A stretch of DNA of 64,000 nucleotides from Locusta migratoria (taxonomy: Eukaryota > Arthropoda > Insecta > Orthoptera > Acrididae). Every line of letters starts with the position of its first letter. The stretch's first letter is position 1. Both the position numbers and the translations under genes were made by a program. Below, piece by piece: positions 40,430 through 52,717 of this stretch. Below the pieces are notes generated by a model. The model saw only the letters and a program-made list of their open reading frames with translations. It did no database searches and was not told the DNA's origin. The DNA is taken from assembly GCA_026315105.1 (NCBI GenBank), contig CM048744.1:313417270-313481269 (forward strand), read 5' to 3'.

Positions 40430-43363
40430 ATCTAAAAACTCAGTTACTGAATAAAAGCAATGGTCTAATAAAAATGCCCTTAGGGTTCTGCAGTAGAGTG
40501 GGTATGATGTTATTATTTTTCTCTTATGTGGTAGGCTATTGTAGATTTGAACAGCACTATTTATGTGGAACATTTATAAGCTGATGTTCTTGTTTGCTGG
40601 ACATGAAAATTTTCCTTTTGCCTTGTTTCATGCTCATGAATATTGAAATTTTTGTTTGAGTCCTTTAAATTTTTCCTAACATATTTACAAATTTCAAGTA
40701 TATACATACAGGGGAGTGGGAGGATTGACGACTACTGAAAGAGGGGTTTGCAGGAATCTGTTTACCGGGCATGCTGGATTGCTCTTACAGCTTTTTTCTG
40801 CATTAAGAAAACCAATGAGCTAGGTGGCATATTGCCCCAGAATTTAATCCCGTACAGTAGTACGCTGTGGAACTGTGAAAAATAGGCAATTCTGGCAGTT
40901 TCAAAAGTAACTTTGACAGACACTAAACGTAGACTATGGCATAGTTTACTCAGTGTTCCATTTATTTTGTTTACATGTACATGCCATTTGAAGTCGTTTT
41001 GTAGCGAAATGCCTGGAAATGTTGTATGCAAAGAGGGTGAAATTTTGTTGGAGCTGATTGTTACAGTGGGATTGCATGGATCACCTTTTAGGTAAGTTTT
41101 TTTCTTTGTGTTTACCAGGAGTTTATTATCCTCAAATCACTTATTTAGTTGTGCTGTAGTTTTATTTACATTTGTTTGGAGTTGGCTTATGGTATTTCCA
41201 GTAATAAGTATGCTTGTATCGTCTGCAAAGAAAGTATTTGTGTTTGACTCGATTTTCATGTCTAGATCATTGATATATAGGAGAAAGAGGATTGGCCCGA
41301 GGTTGGACCCTTGGGGTACTCCTTTTTTTATTATTGCTGCATCTGAGAAGCATGTTGTGGTTTTTCCCTTTAGCTCATGTTTTATTTCTATTATCTGTCT
41401 TCTGTTAGTCAGGTACGATTTAAACCATTTTAGTGTGATACCTCTGATTCCATATGCTACAAGCTTCTTCAGTAGTATGTTGTGGTCGAGGATGTTGAAG
41501 GGTTTACTTAAATCAAATATGCCAGTGGCCTTTTGTTTTTTGTCCACTGTTTCCATAGCATTTTTTACAAAATCATAGATGGCACTAGTTGTTGACTTAT
41601 TTGTTCTGAATCCATGCTGGGCATCAGTGATTATTTTGTTTTTGTCTAAAAAGTTAATTGGCCTACTGTACATAATCTTTTCTATGATTTTACTAAACCC
41701 TGAGAGCAAGGCGACTGGTCTGTAGTTTTCTATATTTCATTTATCTCCTTTCTTGTGTATAGGTACCACTTTAGCAATTTTTAGACTCTCTGGAAATGTG
41801 CCTGTCCGGAAAAATGAATTCACTATACCTGTAAGAGGCAATGAAATGTTTGTGATACATTGCTTGATGGTTTAATCTGGTATACCATCAATACCTGATG
41901 TCGTCTTATCAAAGCTTGAAGCAACATGGATGACTTCATCTGGTGTTGTTTTGTACTCATAGATTGAAGAGAAACAAGACTGCATTTTGTTTCCCAGTAT
42001 GCTTTTATTATCCCCTTTGTCACAGACTATTAAATTATTTGTTATGTCTGAAAAGTAGCTTTGGAAAGGATTTGATATATGTTTGGGATCAGTTATACAC
42101 TTTTTTTCATGCTTCAGATTGATATTTTTGGGGACACCTTATTTGTTTCCTTCTTGATTACTTTCCAGATTGCATTACTTCTATTTGCTGACTCTCTAAT
42201 GTATATATCATTGTCCAATTTTTTTGCTTGGCATATCACCCTTCTATAGATTTTAATGTACTTTTGTATGTAATTGGCCATAAGAGGAGATGTGTTGTTG
42301 TTTTTTGGTACTTGAGCAATTGTCTTTTCCTTTCGCTTGAAATTCTTATACCTGCTGTTATCCATCCCTTTGTTTTTGTACTTTTGTCTCTTATTGTTAG
42401 TGATTTGACAGCGAAGGCAGTTTCAAAATACTCAGTGAAAGTACTAGAGAATTTGTTAAATTTTTGGTTAGTGTCATCTATTTGTAAAACTTTTTCCCAC
42501 CTTTCTTTTGATAACAGATAGTTAAATTTTCCTATATTATTTGAATTGAAATTTCTAGCTGTTACATTTCTTTTAGGGCTTTGGGAGGGTATTAAATTGA
42601 CTGGAAGGGTAACAAGTTGGGCTTCATGATCTCCTAGATGTGTACTCATACATTTTGAGGTACAGTTTGTTTACAAATAGTGGTTCTAGGACAGTAGGAG
42701 TAGTTTTTGTTATTCTTGTTGGGGTTATTATAATCTGCCTTAAAAATGAAAGTATTTGTAAGGTTCAGTAACAGCTGTTTCCTGTTGCCAGTTTCAAGAA
42801 AATCAACATTGAAGTCCCCACATAGCACTATTAACTTTTTGTTTAGATGAATCCCATTTAATACATATTCAAGTTTGCTAAGGAATGAGTCAAAATTGCC
42901 TTTTAGAGAATGATAAATACATGCTATGATTGTATTTATGTCACTGAGTTCAATGAGTGCCAACTCAAAGTCCATATCTGCATTAAGATGTTGCAATTTA
43001 TTAATAGGTTTGTATTTTAGCCCTTGTTTGATGAATATAAGAGATCCTCCATTTTTATATTTATTTCTGCAGAAGTAATTTGCTAGAGTGAAGCCTGTTA
43101 GAGAAAAGGAGATAATCTGATCAATATTTAGCCAGTGCTCTGTGATGCACAGAACACTAATAGAGCCTGAGTTCTGTATTCAGCAATAACTCTAAGTCTA
43201 AGACTTTATTTGTAATTGACTGGATATTTTGATCTGTGTTGCCGTTGTTCATTAGATCATAGGTAGGCCTACTGATATTGATTTTTACGTTATCATTAGA
43301 GTTTCCCATGGGCATTTTTATTGTACCACTAACCTCACTCCTGTTTGCTGGTGGCCTGTCCAT
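40430..43363 (-). pseudogene. LINE ORF2: endonuclease and reverse transcriptase, frameshifted
   Basis: In order: NIQSITNKVLDLELLL at about 43230, where the endonuclease begins. LIVLCGDFNVDFL near 42800-42830 (catalytic Asp/Asn). A linker with KKETNKVSP. Then the RT (41137-41709) with KIMYSRPINFL, DAQHGFRTNKST, GIFDLSKPFN (the usual Asp-Leu-Ser-Lys-Ala-Phe box with one change), KGVPQGSNLGPILFLLYINDL and FFADDTSIL. The thumb reads WHVHVNKINGTLSK and YGIKFWG (40762-41031). The end reads YNSLPHKRK and CFYSVTEFLD (40430-40573). Frameshifts and stops separate the segments. Catalytic motifs are largely preserved. Confidence 0.8.
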
Positions 43364-43633
43364 AAAAAATCGTCTGTCTGGGAGTATGGAGTCTTCAGTG
43401 TTACTGAAGTTGGATTGTTGTCTTCTAATGGGCCGTGTGTCTCTTCTGGATCAGTTGGAGATGATTGCTCCATTGGTGGATGGAGGAGGTTTTCTTTGCT
43501 GGTTGTCTCTTGACGAGTTAGTCGCTTATTTTTTCCACCACAAGCTGCTTCCTTAGGCCACTCAAGTGTAGTCCATGAGTAGTGTGAAATCTACGACCTA
43601 TAGGCTACCATTGAGATCAATAACATCTACGTT

Positions 43634-43915
43634 TTAATGTTGTGCACATATTTTAGAAAACAATACATTTGCAGTTGCAGCACTTATCTCTTTATTTATA
43701 CAAGACCAAGGAGGTAGATTATGTCGTCGTGGTATTGTCATTAAGAGGACATTTGTCTGAGCCAAGTGTCCTAAACACCTTTTCAATTCTTTTGTGGCTT
43801 TTGAAGTTTCATTTTTGAATACGTCATTACAATACATTACAATATATTCATTGCAGGTTAATTCACGAACTTCAGATACGTGGATGAGTTTCTCTACCTG
43901 CTTGGAGACACACAT
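43634..43915 (-). pseudogene. LINE ORF1 fragment, esterase (SGNH)-like
   Basis: 93 codons with YCNDVFKNE, where CR1/L2-type ORF1 esterases usually have a GTND-type block, then LAQTNVLLMTIPRRHNLPPWSCINKEI. The strand-plus-His pattern (IPRRHNLP) is typical of the C-terminal part of SGNH-hydrolase domains in ORF1 of these LINEs. The catalytic Ser block is not visible. The usual Gly and Thr before Asn-Asp are replaced, so activity is doubtful. The upstream start is missing. Confidence 0.5.
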
Positions 43916-44005
43916 AAAAGGCAGAGGATTGACGCCCTGGTACTAGGCTCACAAAAACTCAAAATAGCTTCACGTACACAGGAATAAAAATATTTAATAT
44001 GTAAC

Positions 44006-44214
44006 CAACCACAGAACTCAGTGTATAACTGAATGTTTTCAGAAAAGCTATGGTACAAAGAAAGTGGCTTAAACAGATAGCTTTCTGTATAATAGAAGAA
44101 TTTCATTGTGTAACCACAGAACTCAATATATCACTGAATGTTTTCAGAAAAGCTACAAAAAAAGTGACTTGCACAAAAAGCTTTCTATACAATAGAAGAA
44201 TTTTAATGTGTAAT
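44006..44214. repeat. Imperfect tandem duplication of about 105 bp
   Basis: AACCACAGAACTCA..ATCACTGAATGTTTTCAGAAAAGCTA occurs at about 44006 and 44113. The units are diverged by substitutions and small indels, so this is older than the perfect duplication at 39882. Confidence 0.8.
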
Positions 44215-44580
44215 GAAGATGATCTAATCTATTGAAACTGCTCGCTGTTCCAACAAATCTTTCTATTTAAGTTCATTTTAAAGTATGTAGTGTCTCAATG
44301 TTGTGCTTTTCTTTATTTTTTCATAATGCATCTATACACAAGCACTAACATGTATAAATTATTTCAGATTTTTATTTGTTAAAATGTTTCAGTCAATATG
44401 TATTTTCTTTCAGAATATTGCATTTACAACTAACGTATATTACATAGATGTATATTCCATTAACAAGATCAAATAATAGATTTAGTACATAAGTTGTATT
44501 CAATATGAAAAATAACGACATCGATCACATTGTAAAATGCTAAAAGTGGATCAATAAATAAATCAAGCAATCTAATAATG

Positions 44581-45363
44581 GCGGCATTCACACTGTGTGT
44601 CACCGGACTGTCACGTCACATCAAGCTTTTGATGGTCGCCTGCTAACACTGGAAGTCAACCTATTTTCGTCACGCGATTTTCGTGTTGTAGTCGACGATT
44701 ACACGGTTTGGACGCAAATGTGTCTTATTAAGCTTTATTGTAATATTGTACATTGTTTCAGCTGTAAATTGCAAATGTTTCATGATATTTTTTTCCGTAG
44801 TGTTCTTACAAAATCTAGGTCGGACTAAAACCGAAAAATGGTTTACGTTTTACACTAGAGTAACAGAAATGTTTGATGCAAATAGTGTTTATGAATAAGA
44901 TTGTAAATTGATAAAGCTAAATCATTAATACACGTTTAAAATGAAAATGTCAGCACTAATGAAGGATAAAACGCAGTTGTTTATGACATTATTAACAATG
45001 CAAGGGGGAAATCGTACTGGATAATGCAAACAGCCTCTATTTATTCTCTTGTATGTTTTGTTTGATGTGTCTGTGTGTATATATTATAGCTAGCAAATGA
45101 ATGTCGATTTTTTGGAATGTTATTTCACTTTCAGGCACTTTACCAAAAATATACAGTATAAAGTTTATTTCAGCCATCGATAAAATTTAGCTTTGTTGTT
45201 TCCTCATTTCTGATATCAAACTATGACTTTTTACATCACAGGTCGTAACTCATAACTTCACTTATACAGGTGAGTATTGGGCTAAGTGAATTGACGTGAT
45301 GGACAGTGTGATTACACCTTGACGTGATGGCGCCGAGATGTGATGGCCAGTGTGAATTAGCCT
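44581..45363. mobile_element. Possible MITE with ATTCACACTG inverted ends
   Basis: The left end GGCGGCATTCACACTG and the reverse complement of the right end, GGCTAATTCACACTGG, with CTGTC..TCACGTCA subterminal words in both, look like terminal inverted repeats 780 bp apart. No coding sequence inside. No clear target duplication, so the superfamily is open. Confidence 0.5.
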
Positions 45364-45718
45364 TTAATTAAGAATTTTTACCATCACAATACAATTTTCT
45401 ATTAATAACATAAGAAGTGACAGGGTCAAAGAAGTAAAGGAATGTTGATGAGAATTACAAAACATTTATGACAAATAATTGGGCAGTAACGACTGTGGCT
45501 TTTTTACTTAATTTATATGGAACCTTCAATAATTAAAAATTTCCAGTGGATTTTGCTGTGGTGAATATGTTGTTTTGTTGTTTGTTTCTTTCTTTCTTTG
45601 ACTTCGGTTTCAAACCATTCAGTCATTTCTTTGTTAAAATCAATGCCATATAATACTATTATTTCCTTCCTTTATTTTATATACTCCTTTAATGCCCAAA
45701 TTGGTTTAGTAATGACCA

Positions 45719-46151
45719 TTATATTTTAATCTTTCCGTTACATATAAACTCGATTATGGCTTCGTAGACTTTTGTGTTGGATTCGTATAGTAAGGATTTG
45801 ATTGTCATTGGTTGTGGCACTTTAGTTTTGATGACAGATGATAAAAAACCTTTCCTTGCTTCTTGATATTTTGGGCACTGTAAAAATAAATGGTTCGTAT
45901 CTCCTCGTGTGATGCCATCACAATCACAAGCCGGTGTTTGATTTATATTCAATCGGTATAAGTGTTCAGGGTATGAGCCATGGTTAAATCTTATTCTACT
46001 TAATGTACTCGTTGCATGTCGGGGTCCATTGACTATATCAAACCATGGTCTTTTAGATATTCTATCTTGTATATGAGTATAGTTGCGTCCTTTGTAGCGT
46101 GAGCTATGTGTCCATTCTTCGTGCCAAGAGTCAAATGCCCTTTTGTGAATT
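45719..46151 (-). pseudogene. I-type LINE ORF2, C-terminal part beyond the RTE insertion
   Basis: An open frame resumes right after the RTE 3' end: IHKRAFDSWHEEW, a KGRNYTHIQDRI stretch, RHATSTLSRIRFNHG, then a Cys/His cluster ACDCDG..DTNHLFLQCPKY (C-x-C...H...C) typical of the C-terminus after RNase H in I-group ORF2. It ends with a stop at 45719. The frame is continuous with the RNase H frame once the RTE is ignored. This segment has no internal stop. Confidence 0.78.
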
Positions 46152-46170
46152 GTTGTTGTTGTTATGGTCT

Positions 46171-48400
46171 TCAGTCCGGAGACTGGTTTGATGCAGCTCT
46201 CCACCCTACTCTATCCTGAGCAAGCCTTTTCATCTCCTCATAAGAACGGCAACCCACATCTATTTGAATCTGCTTACTATACGCATATCTTGGTCTCCCT
46301 CTGCGATTTTTACCCCACACACTTCCCTCCAAGGCTAAATTTACGATTCCCCGATGTCTAAGAATGTGTCCTACCAAGCGATCCCTTCTTTTAGTCAGGG
46401 TATGCCAAAAATTCCTTTTCTCACCAATTCTGTTCAGTACCTCTTCATTAGTTATGTGATCTACCCACCTAATCTTCAGCATTCTTCTGTAGCACCACAT
46501 TTCAAAAGCCTCTATTCTCTTCCTGTCCGCACCGCTTATCGTCCATGTTTCACTCCCATACAAGGCAACACTCCACACAAATGCCTTCAGAAGAGACTTC
46601 CTTACACTTAAATTAATATTCGATGTTAGCAAATTTCTCTTTTTCAGAAATGCTTTTCTTCCCATTGCCATTCTGCATTTTGTATCCTCTGTACTACGAC
46701 CATCGCATGTTATTTTACTACCCAAGTAACAAAATTCATCTACCACCTTCATTGTTTCGTTACCTAATCTAATTCCTTCAGCATTGCCTGATTTTCTAAG
46801 ACCGCATTCCATTATTTTTGTTTTGCTCTTGTTAATATTCATTTTATACGCTCTCTTCAACACACTGTCCATTCTATTCAACTGCTCTTCCAGGTCCTTT
46901 GCTGTCTCTGATAGAATTACAATGTCATCAGCAAAACGCAATGTTTTTATTTCTTCGCCCTGAATTTTAATCCCTATTCCAAATTTTTCCTTGCTTTCCT
47001 TCACCGCTTGCTCGATGTACAAATTGAATAACATCGGAGAAAGGCTACAACCCTGTCTTACTCCCTTCCCAACTGATGCTTCCCTTTCATGCCCTTCGAG
47101 TTTAATAACTGCGGTCTGGCTTTTGTACAAGTTGTAAATAACTCTCCTTTCCCTATATTTTACCCCTGCTGACTTCAGAATTTGAAAGAGTGTATTCCAG
47201 TCAACATTGTCAAAAGCTTTCTCCAAATCTACAAAAGCTAAAAATGTAGGTTTGCCTTTCCTTAATCTATCTTCTAAGATAAGACGTAAAGTGAGTATTG
47301 CCTCCCGGGTTCCTACGTTCCTCCTGAATCCAAACTGATCTTCCCCGAGGTCAGCTTCTACCAGCTTTTCCATTCTCCTGTAGATAATTCGTGTTAAAAT
47401 TTTGCAACCATGACTTATCAAACTGATGGTTCTGTAATTTTCACACCTGTCTGCGCCTGATTTCTTTGAAATGGGGATTATTACATTTTTCTTAAAGTCT
47501 GAGGGTATTTCGCCTGTCTCATACATCCTACACACCAGTTCAAATAGTCTTGTCATGGCTGGCTTTCCCAGAGACTTTAATAGCTCTGCGGGTATGTCAT
47601 CTACTCCTGGGGCCTTGTTCCGACCTAGGTCTTTCAAGGCTCTGTCAAATTCATCTCTCAGTATACTATCTCCTATTTCATCTTCATCTACTTCCTCTTC
47701 CCTTCCTACAACATCGTCTCTAAGTTCATTTCCTTTGTAGAGCTGCTCTATGTACTCTTTCCACCTTTCAGCTTTCCCTTCTTTGCTGAGAACTGGTTTC
47801 CCATCCGAGTTCTTGATATTCGTAGAGCTGCCCTTCCTGTCCCCAAACGTCTCCTTTATTTTTCTGTAGGCGGTATCTACTTTTCCCCTTCTTATACATT
47901 CTTCTACGGATTTGCATTTGGCTTCTAGCCACTCCTGCTTAGCCATTTTGCACTTCCTGTCAATCTCATTTTTTAGTCGTCTGTACTCCATTTTGCCTGT
48001 TTCATTTACTGCATTTTTATATTTTCTCCTTTCATCTATTAAATTTAGTATTTCCTGTGATATCCAAGGCTTTTTTGTTGGTCTTGCCTTCCTACCTATT
48101 TTGTCCTCTGCTGCATTCACTATTTCGTCTCTCAATGCTACCCATTCCTCTTCTACTGTTTTATTTCCCCCTGTTTCTGTCAATTGTTGCCTAAATTTCC
48201 CTCTGAAATTCTCCAGAACTTCACTTTCCTTCAATTTATCTAAGTCCCATCTCCTTATTTTCCTACCTTTCTGCAGTTTTTTCAGTTTCAGCCTACAGTT
48301 CATGACTAACAAGTTATGGTCAGAGTCTATATCTGCCCCTGGGTATGTCTTGCAGTTTAGGACCTGGTTCCGGAATCTATGTCTTACCATTATAAAATCT
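46171..48400 (-). pseudogene. RTE endonuclease end, reverse transcriptase and C-terminus (copy 2)
   Basis: A long open frame; the first Met at 48432 lies in shifted sequence and true coding resumes at DFIMVRHRF about 48398. It holds the last endonuclease block SDHNLLV, a basic/coiled linker with KARPTKKPWISQEI, and the RT. RT motifs: NKAPGVDDIPAELL, NYRTISL, FGFRRNVGTREAI, FVDLEKAFDNVDW, GVRQGCSLSPMLFN and FADDIVIL. Then FCYLGSKIT, ALYGSETWT and the C-terminal YRRMLKIRWVDHIT/RGRPR segment, with a stop at 46171. No internal stop. All RT catalytic residues are present, so copy 2 is close to functional apart from the upstream frameshift. Confidence 0.9.
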
Positions 48401-49226
48401 GATACCTTCCTGTGTCTCCTGGTCTCTTCCACGTATACAACCTTCTTTTGTGATTCTTAAACCACGTGTTTGTTACGATTAAATCATGTTCCGTGCAAAA
48501 TTCTACCAGGCGACTTCCTCTTTCATTCCTTTTGCCCAGACCATATTCACCTACTATCTTCCCTTCCCTTCCTTGTCCTACTACCGAATTCCAGTCCCCC
48601 ATAACAATTAAGTTTTCCTCTCCCTTAATTGTCTGAATAATTTCCTTTAGCTCCTCATATATTTCTTCGATCTCCTCATCATCGGCAGAGCTAGTTGGCA
48701 TATAAACCTGTACTACTGTTGTCGGTGTTGGCTTCGTATCTATCTTGACAATGATAATGCTATCACTGTGCTGTTCATAGTAGTATACCCGCATTCCTAT
48801 TTTCTTATTCATTATCAGTCCTACTCCTGTGATACCCCCAATTGATTTTGTATTTATAATCCTGTACTCACCTGACCAGAAATCCTGTTCATCCTGCCAC
48901 CGAACTTCACTAATCCCCACTATATCTAACTTCAATCTATCCATTTCCCTTTTTAAATTTTCTAATTTTCCTACCCGATTAAGGGATCTAACATTCCACG
49001 CTCCGATCCGTAGAATGCCAGTATTGTCTTTCTTGATGACAACATCCTCCTGAGTAGTCCCCGCCCGGAGATCCGAATGGGGGACTATTTTACCTCCGGA
49101 ATATTTTACCCGAGAGGATGCCATCATCATATGTTCATACAGTAGAGCTGCATGTCCTCGGGAAAAGTAACGGCTGTAGTTTCCCCTTGCTTTCAGCCGT
49201 TCGCAGTAGCTGTGTGGCAAAGCCAC
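48390..49226 (-). pseudogene. RTE endonuclease domain (copy 2)
   Basis: 278 codons from the ATG at 49226, the same start as copy 1. Motifs GAWNVRSL, ISEVRW, VQVYMPTS, GDWNSVVG and ITNTW-equivalent IVTNTWFKNH are intact. The frame ends just after GDTGRYQI because four bases present in copy 1 are missing near 48400. The final SDHN catalytic block lies in the next frame (see the RT entry). The endonuclease is therefore split over two frames. Confidence 0.85.
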
Positions 49227-49435
49227 ATTAGCTGATGTTACAAGGCCAGCTCAGTCAATCATCCAGACTGTTGCCCCTGTAACTACTGAAAAGGCTGCTG
49301 CCCCTCTTCAGGAACCACACGTTTGTCTGGCCTCTCCACAGATACCCCTCCGATGTGGTTGCACCTACGGTACGGCTATCTGCATCGTTGAGGCACGCAA
49401 GCCACCCCACCTCGGCAATGTCTGTGGTGCGAATT

Positions 49436-52400
49436 ATATGTCCATATTTGGTGTAAGGAAGTTTTAGCTCTAGTTTTGTCCCATTACTTGTTGCCTGCTT
49501 TGCCAGCTGATCCACTTTCTCGTTGCCTGGTATGCCACAATGTGCCTTCACCCACATGAATATGATCTTTTTCTGTCTTCTCAGACTTTCATGATACCAT
49601 AGGCGGATTTGTAGCAGGTATTCATTCGTGGATTTCGAGAGTTTTATATTAGACATTGCTTGTAGTACACTATTACAGTCCGATAATATTACTGATTTAT
49701 AGTGTACTGTATCGCCTTTAGAACTGCATATGTCTCAGCCAAGTAAATCGAAGCATTCTGTGGTAATTTAAATTTTTGCTCCATTTGTAGTTGTGGACTG
49801 TAAATGGCACATCCAGTGCCATTTCCGTCAGCTGACTTTGATCCATCTGTGTACATGTGAATTATCTTGTTTCCTGATACCTTCAGTTGTCTTTGCATGG
49901 CTGAGATCGTCTCCAAAAACTGAGCCTTTCCCTCTATTATTTGGAATGGGATGTGGTCCCTGAGCACGAAATAGTCATATTTATATATAGGCCACTGTGT
50001 GTTCGATAAAATATCTCTGCTGATGTTTGCAATGTCATTGTAGGTTGTAACTATATCATACAGCTTTTTGCCCCAATTTCCAGTGGATGAATGGAACAGA
50101 CGTACTATTTCATGTATTTGGTGTTGTGAACATGGCAGCTACTCTACAATGAATCTCTCCATGAGCATCTGCCTCCTTATATGTAGGGGCATCTTACGAG
50201 CTTCCACCAGTAGTGCATTTGTTGGAGTGGATTTCATTGCACCTAGGCAAGTGCGAATACATTGGTACTGGAATCAGTCTAGCTTCTCTAACTGCTTGTT
50301 TGTTGCATAGTTATAGAACATGCTGCCATAGTCCAGTCTTGATCGGATGAGGGCACGATACAAGAGCAGCATCACTGAGGTTATGTGCCCCCCACCATGT
50401 CCTGGTGAGGGATCTAATGATGTTCAGTATTTGTTCACTTTTTCCAATTACTGTATTAATATGTGCTATCCAAGAGAGTTTACTGTCCAAAGTCATTCCT
50501 AGAAATCGAACACTCGCCTTTACTGGTATTTTTTTGTCATCCATATGTATTAAACAATCCCTTGGTACTTTAGTCTTTCCAGTGAATATAACTATTGAAG
50601 ATTTCTCTGGTGCAATCCATTTCCACAAAGCCACTGATTTAAGTTTTTTATAGATGAAGTAAGATTATTTATTGCCTCTTGTAATATTTTGTGAGAGGTG
50701 AACACACATATGTCGTCTGCAAGCTGAATAATATTAACTGCTTGAATTAATATTTTTCCTATGTCGAATGTATAAATTGCATAAAGCAGTGGGCTGAGTA
50801 CTGATCCTTGTGGTACTCCATTGTCCACTAACCGGGGACCCTCAAGTTCATGATTCACTCTAAAATACACAATTATTTCACGTATTAATGTCGATATTGC
50901 TTCCACAAATTGAGGTGGTGCTCCTAATTGTATCAATTTATCCAATAATATGCTGATCTGTACAGTATCATAGGCTTTTGTTGTCAGGAAACAGGGCTGC
51001 TGTGTATTTATTCTCACCAAAGCCAGATAGAACTGAGTAGATCAATATAGATAAGTTCTACCTCTGCGAAATCCAAATTGGGAACCAGATAGTAAGGATG
51101 AGGATTCTAACCACCACTCCAATCGCCTTTTTATTAGTTTTTCCATCGTTTTAGCAATACAAGATGACAGTACGATCGGTCTGTAAGATGTGGCTGTCCA
51201 TGGGTCTTTCCCTTTTATGTGTATAGGAACTATGATCTGTGTCTTCCATTCTTGGACCAATTCGTAATGCATCCAGATTTCGTTATAAATTTGGAGGAGT
51301 AGATCTAGAGCATTTCTAGGCATATTTTGTATCATAGGATAAGTAATATGGTCCATTCCTGGAGCTGTATTTGTGCTTTCTTTGATGACAGATATCAGCT
51401 CTTCGATATTGAACGGAGTATTGAGTATATGCTGTTCTCCTGAAGTTCAATTTCGCTTCCTAGGTGGCTTGTTGTGTACACAGGGTGGAGCGATAAGGTC
51501 GTAGAATTCTTCTACCCAATCAAATGTCTGTATATGGTTGGGTGCAGGCGCTACATTCCTGAACCTGTTGACTTTTTGCCATATCTCTGACAAGTTGGTG
51601 TTCTTACTTAGGCTGTTACAATAATTTATCCAGCTGTTCTTTTTGACTAATTTTAATATTTTCTTTGTTTTGGCTGCTGCTTGTTTATATTTCAAAAAGC
51701 TGTCCATGTGAGGTTGTTTGATATAATCATTTAGGGCTTTTCTTCCGTCTTGTTCTGCTCTATCACATTCTTCATTCCACCATGGAGTGCCCAATCTTCT
51801 TGCTTTTGTTATTACCGTTCTTTTTGGGATAGCTTCATCTGTCGCATGATATATACTATTTCGAAGCTGTGTATAAACTCTGTGTGGATGATGGTTGATT
51901 TCTATTGAGTCTACCTCTGTTTCCAAAATTTGCCTATATTTAATCCAGTCCGCTTTGTTCAGGTTCCAGCTTGAATTATTAGAGAAATACATTTATTTAT
52001 TTTTTCCACGTTGTATGTTCATAGTTATAGGGAAATGATTTGATCCCATGGTATCTTGTATAACAGACCATGTCACAATTTGGGTCATACATGGGGAGGC
52101 TAATGTTAGATCCACTGCAGATGGCCTCATCCAAGGTCCTTGGTTTAATGTTGGGGATCATCATTGTAAATTATGATATTGTGGTCATCTATACATGACA
52201 TTATGTATTCTCCTTCCATGTCGTTCACCTGACATCCCCATGCTGTGTGGTGTGTGTTGAAGTCACCACAGATGAGGAATGGTTTTGTTATGTTTTCTAG
52301 TAATGTATCATGTGGTGTTCTAAATTTCAACATTTTGGCGGTCGGTATACGGATGCAATTGAAATCTGTAATTGTTAGTATATATTTCTGCTGCTATTGG

Positions 52401-52661
52401 TAGAAAATCCAGGTTGGGTAGTGGGATTGCAATTTGCCTGTAGGCAAGTTTTGTATTAATCAATATGGCTACACCGCCTTTGCCATCCTCCCTATCTGAT
52501 CTTATTACATGGTATCCTCGGCATTTAAATGTTATATTTGGTTTAAACCAAGTCGCACTGACTACAGCTATACCGTAGTCTATGGAATAAAGTTCATGCA
52601 TGAATGACTCTCTATTGGCATATAATGATCTTGCATTCCACTGAAGAATTTTTATGTCCAT
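49436..52661 (-). pseudogene. I-type LINE ORF2: endonuclease, RT and RNase H
   Basis: Starts MDIKILQWNARSL at 52661. Endonuclease: QWNARSL, SATWFKP, DREDGKGGVAIL, then GDFNTHHTAWG (52145-52333). Linker: TPWWNEECD (51447-51992). RT: WKTQIIVPIHIKGKDP, SYRPIVLSS, QFGFRRGR (51042-51356), then a decayed A box, NGVPQGSVLSPLLYAIYTFDI and QLADDICVF (50592-51020). The YADD position reads LADD. Thumb: FLGMTLDSKLSW. RNase H: MYTDGSK (Asp), LAETYAVLKAI (Glu), then WVKAHCGIPGNEKVDQLAK (second Asp). Frames shift at least five times. Confidence 0.82.
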
Positions 52662-52717
52662 TATTTTGTTAGGGAGTGTAAAGGTTACTTTTGAGCTGTG
52701 TCTGTCTTGCTGTATAT

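Larger units (their letters stand above)
40380..43930 (-). mobile_element. CR1/Jockey-type LINE, nearly full length
   Basis: A minus-strand element with an ORF1 scrap (43634-43915) followed by ORF2 (from about 43363 down to 40430) in the right order. The ORF2 frame is broken into at least seven pieces. An (AC)n/(AT)n tract beyond the 3' end (about 40338-40364) separates it from the convergent fragment. Target duplications not resolved. Confidence 0.75.
46145..49435 (-). mobile_element. RTE-type LINE, copy 2, inserted in the I-type LINE
   Basis: A full-length copy (46152-49428, about 3.28 kb) with (CAA)n 3' end. It is bounded by a short near-duplication GTGAATT (46145-46151) and GCGAATT (49429-49435). 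It aligns with copy 1 over its length. It is the better preserved copy: one break separates the endonuclease frame from an otherwise open RT frame. Confidence 0.88.

Noticed and set aside
45719..46204. Starting the I-type C-terminal frame at the Met at 46204
   Set aside because: The first residues come from the RTE 3' end; true I-type coding starts at the junction near 46151.
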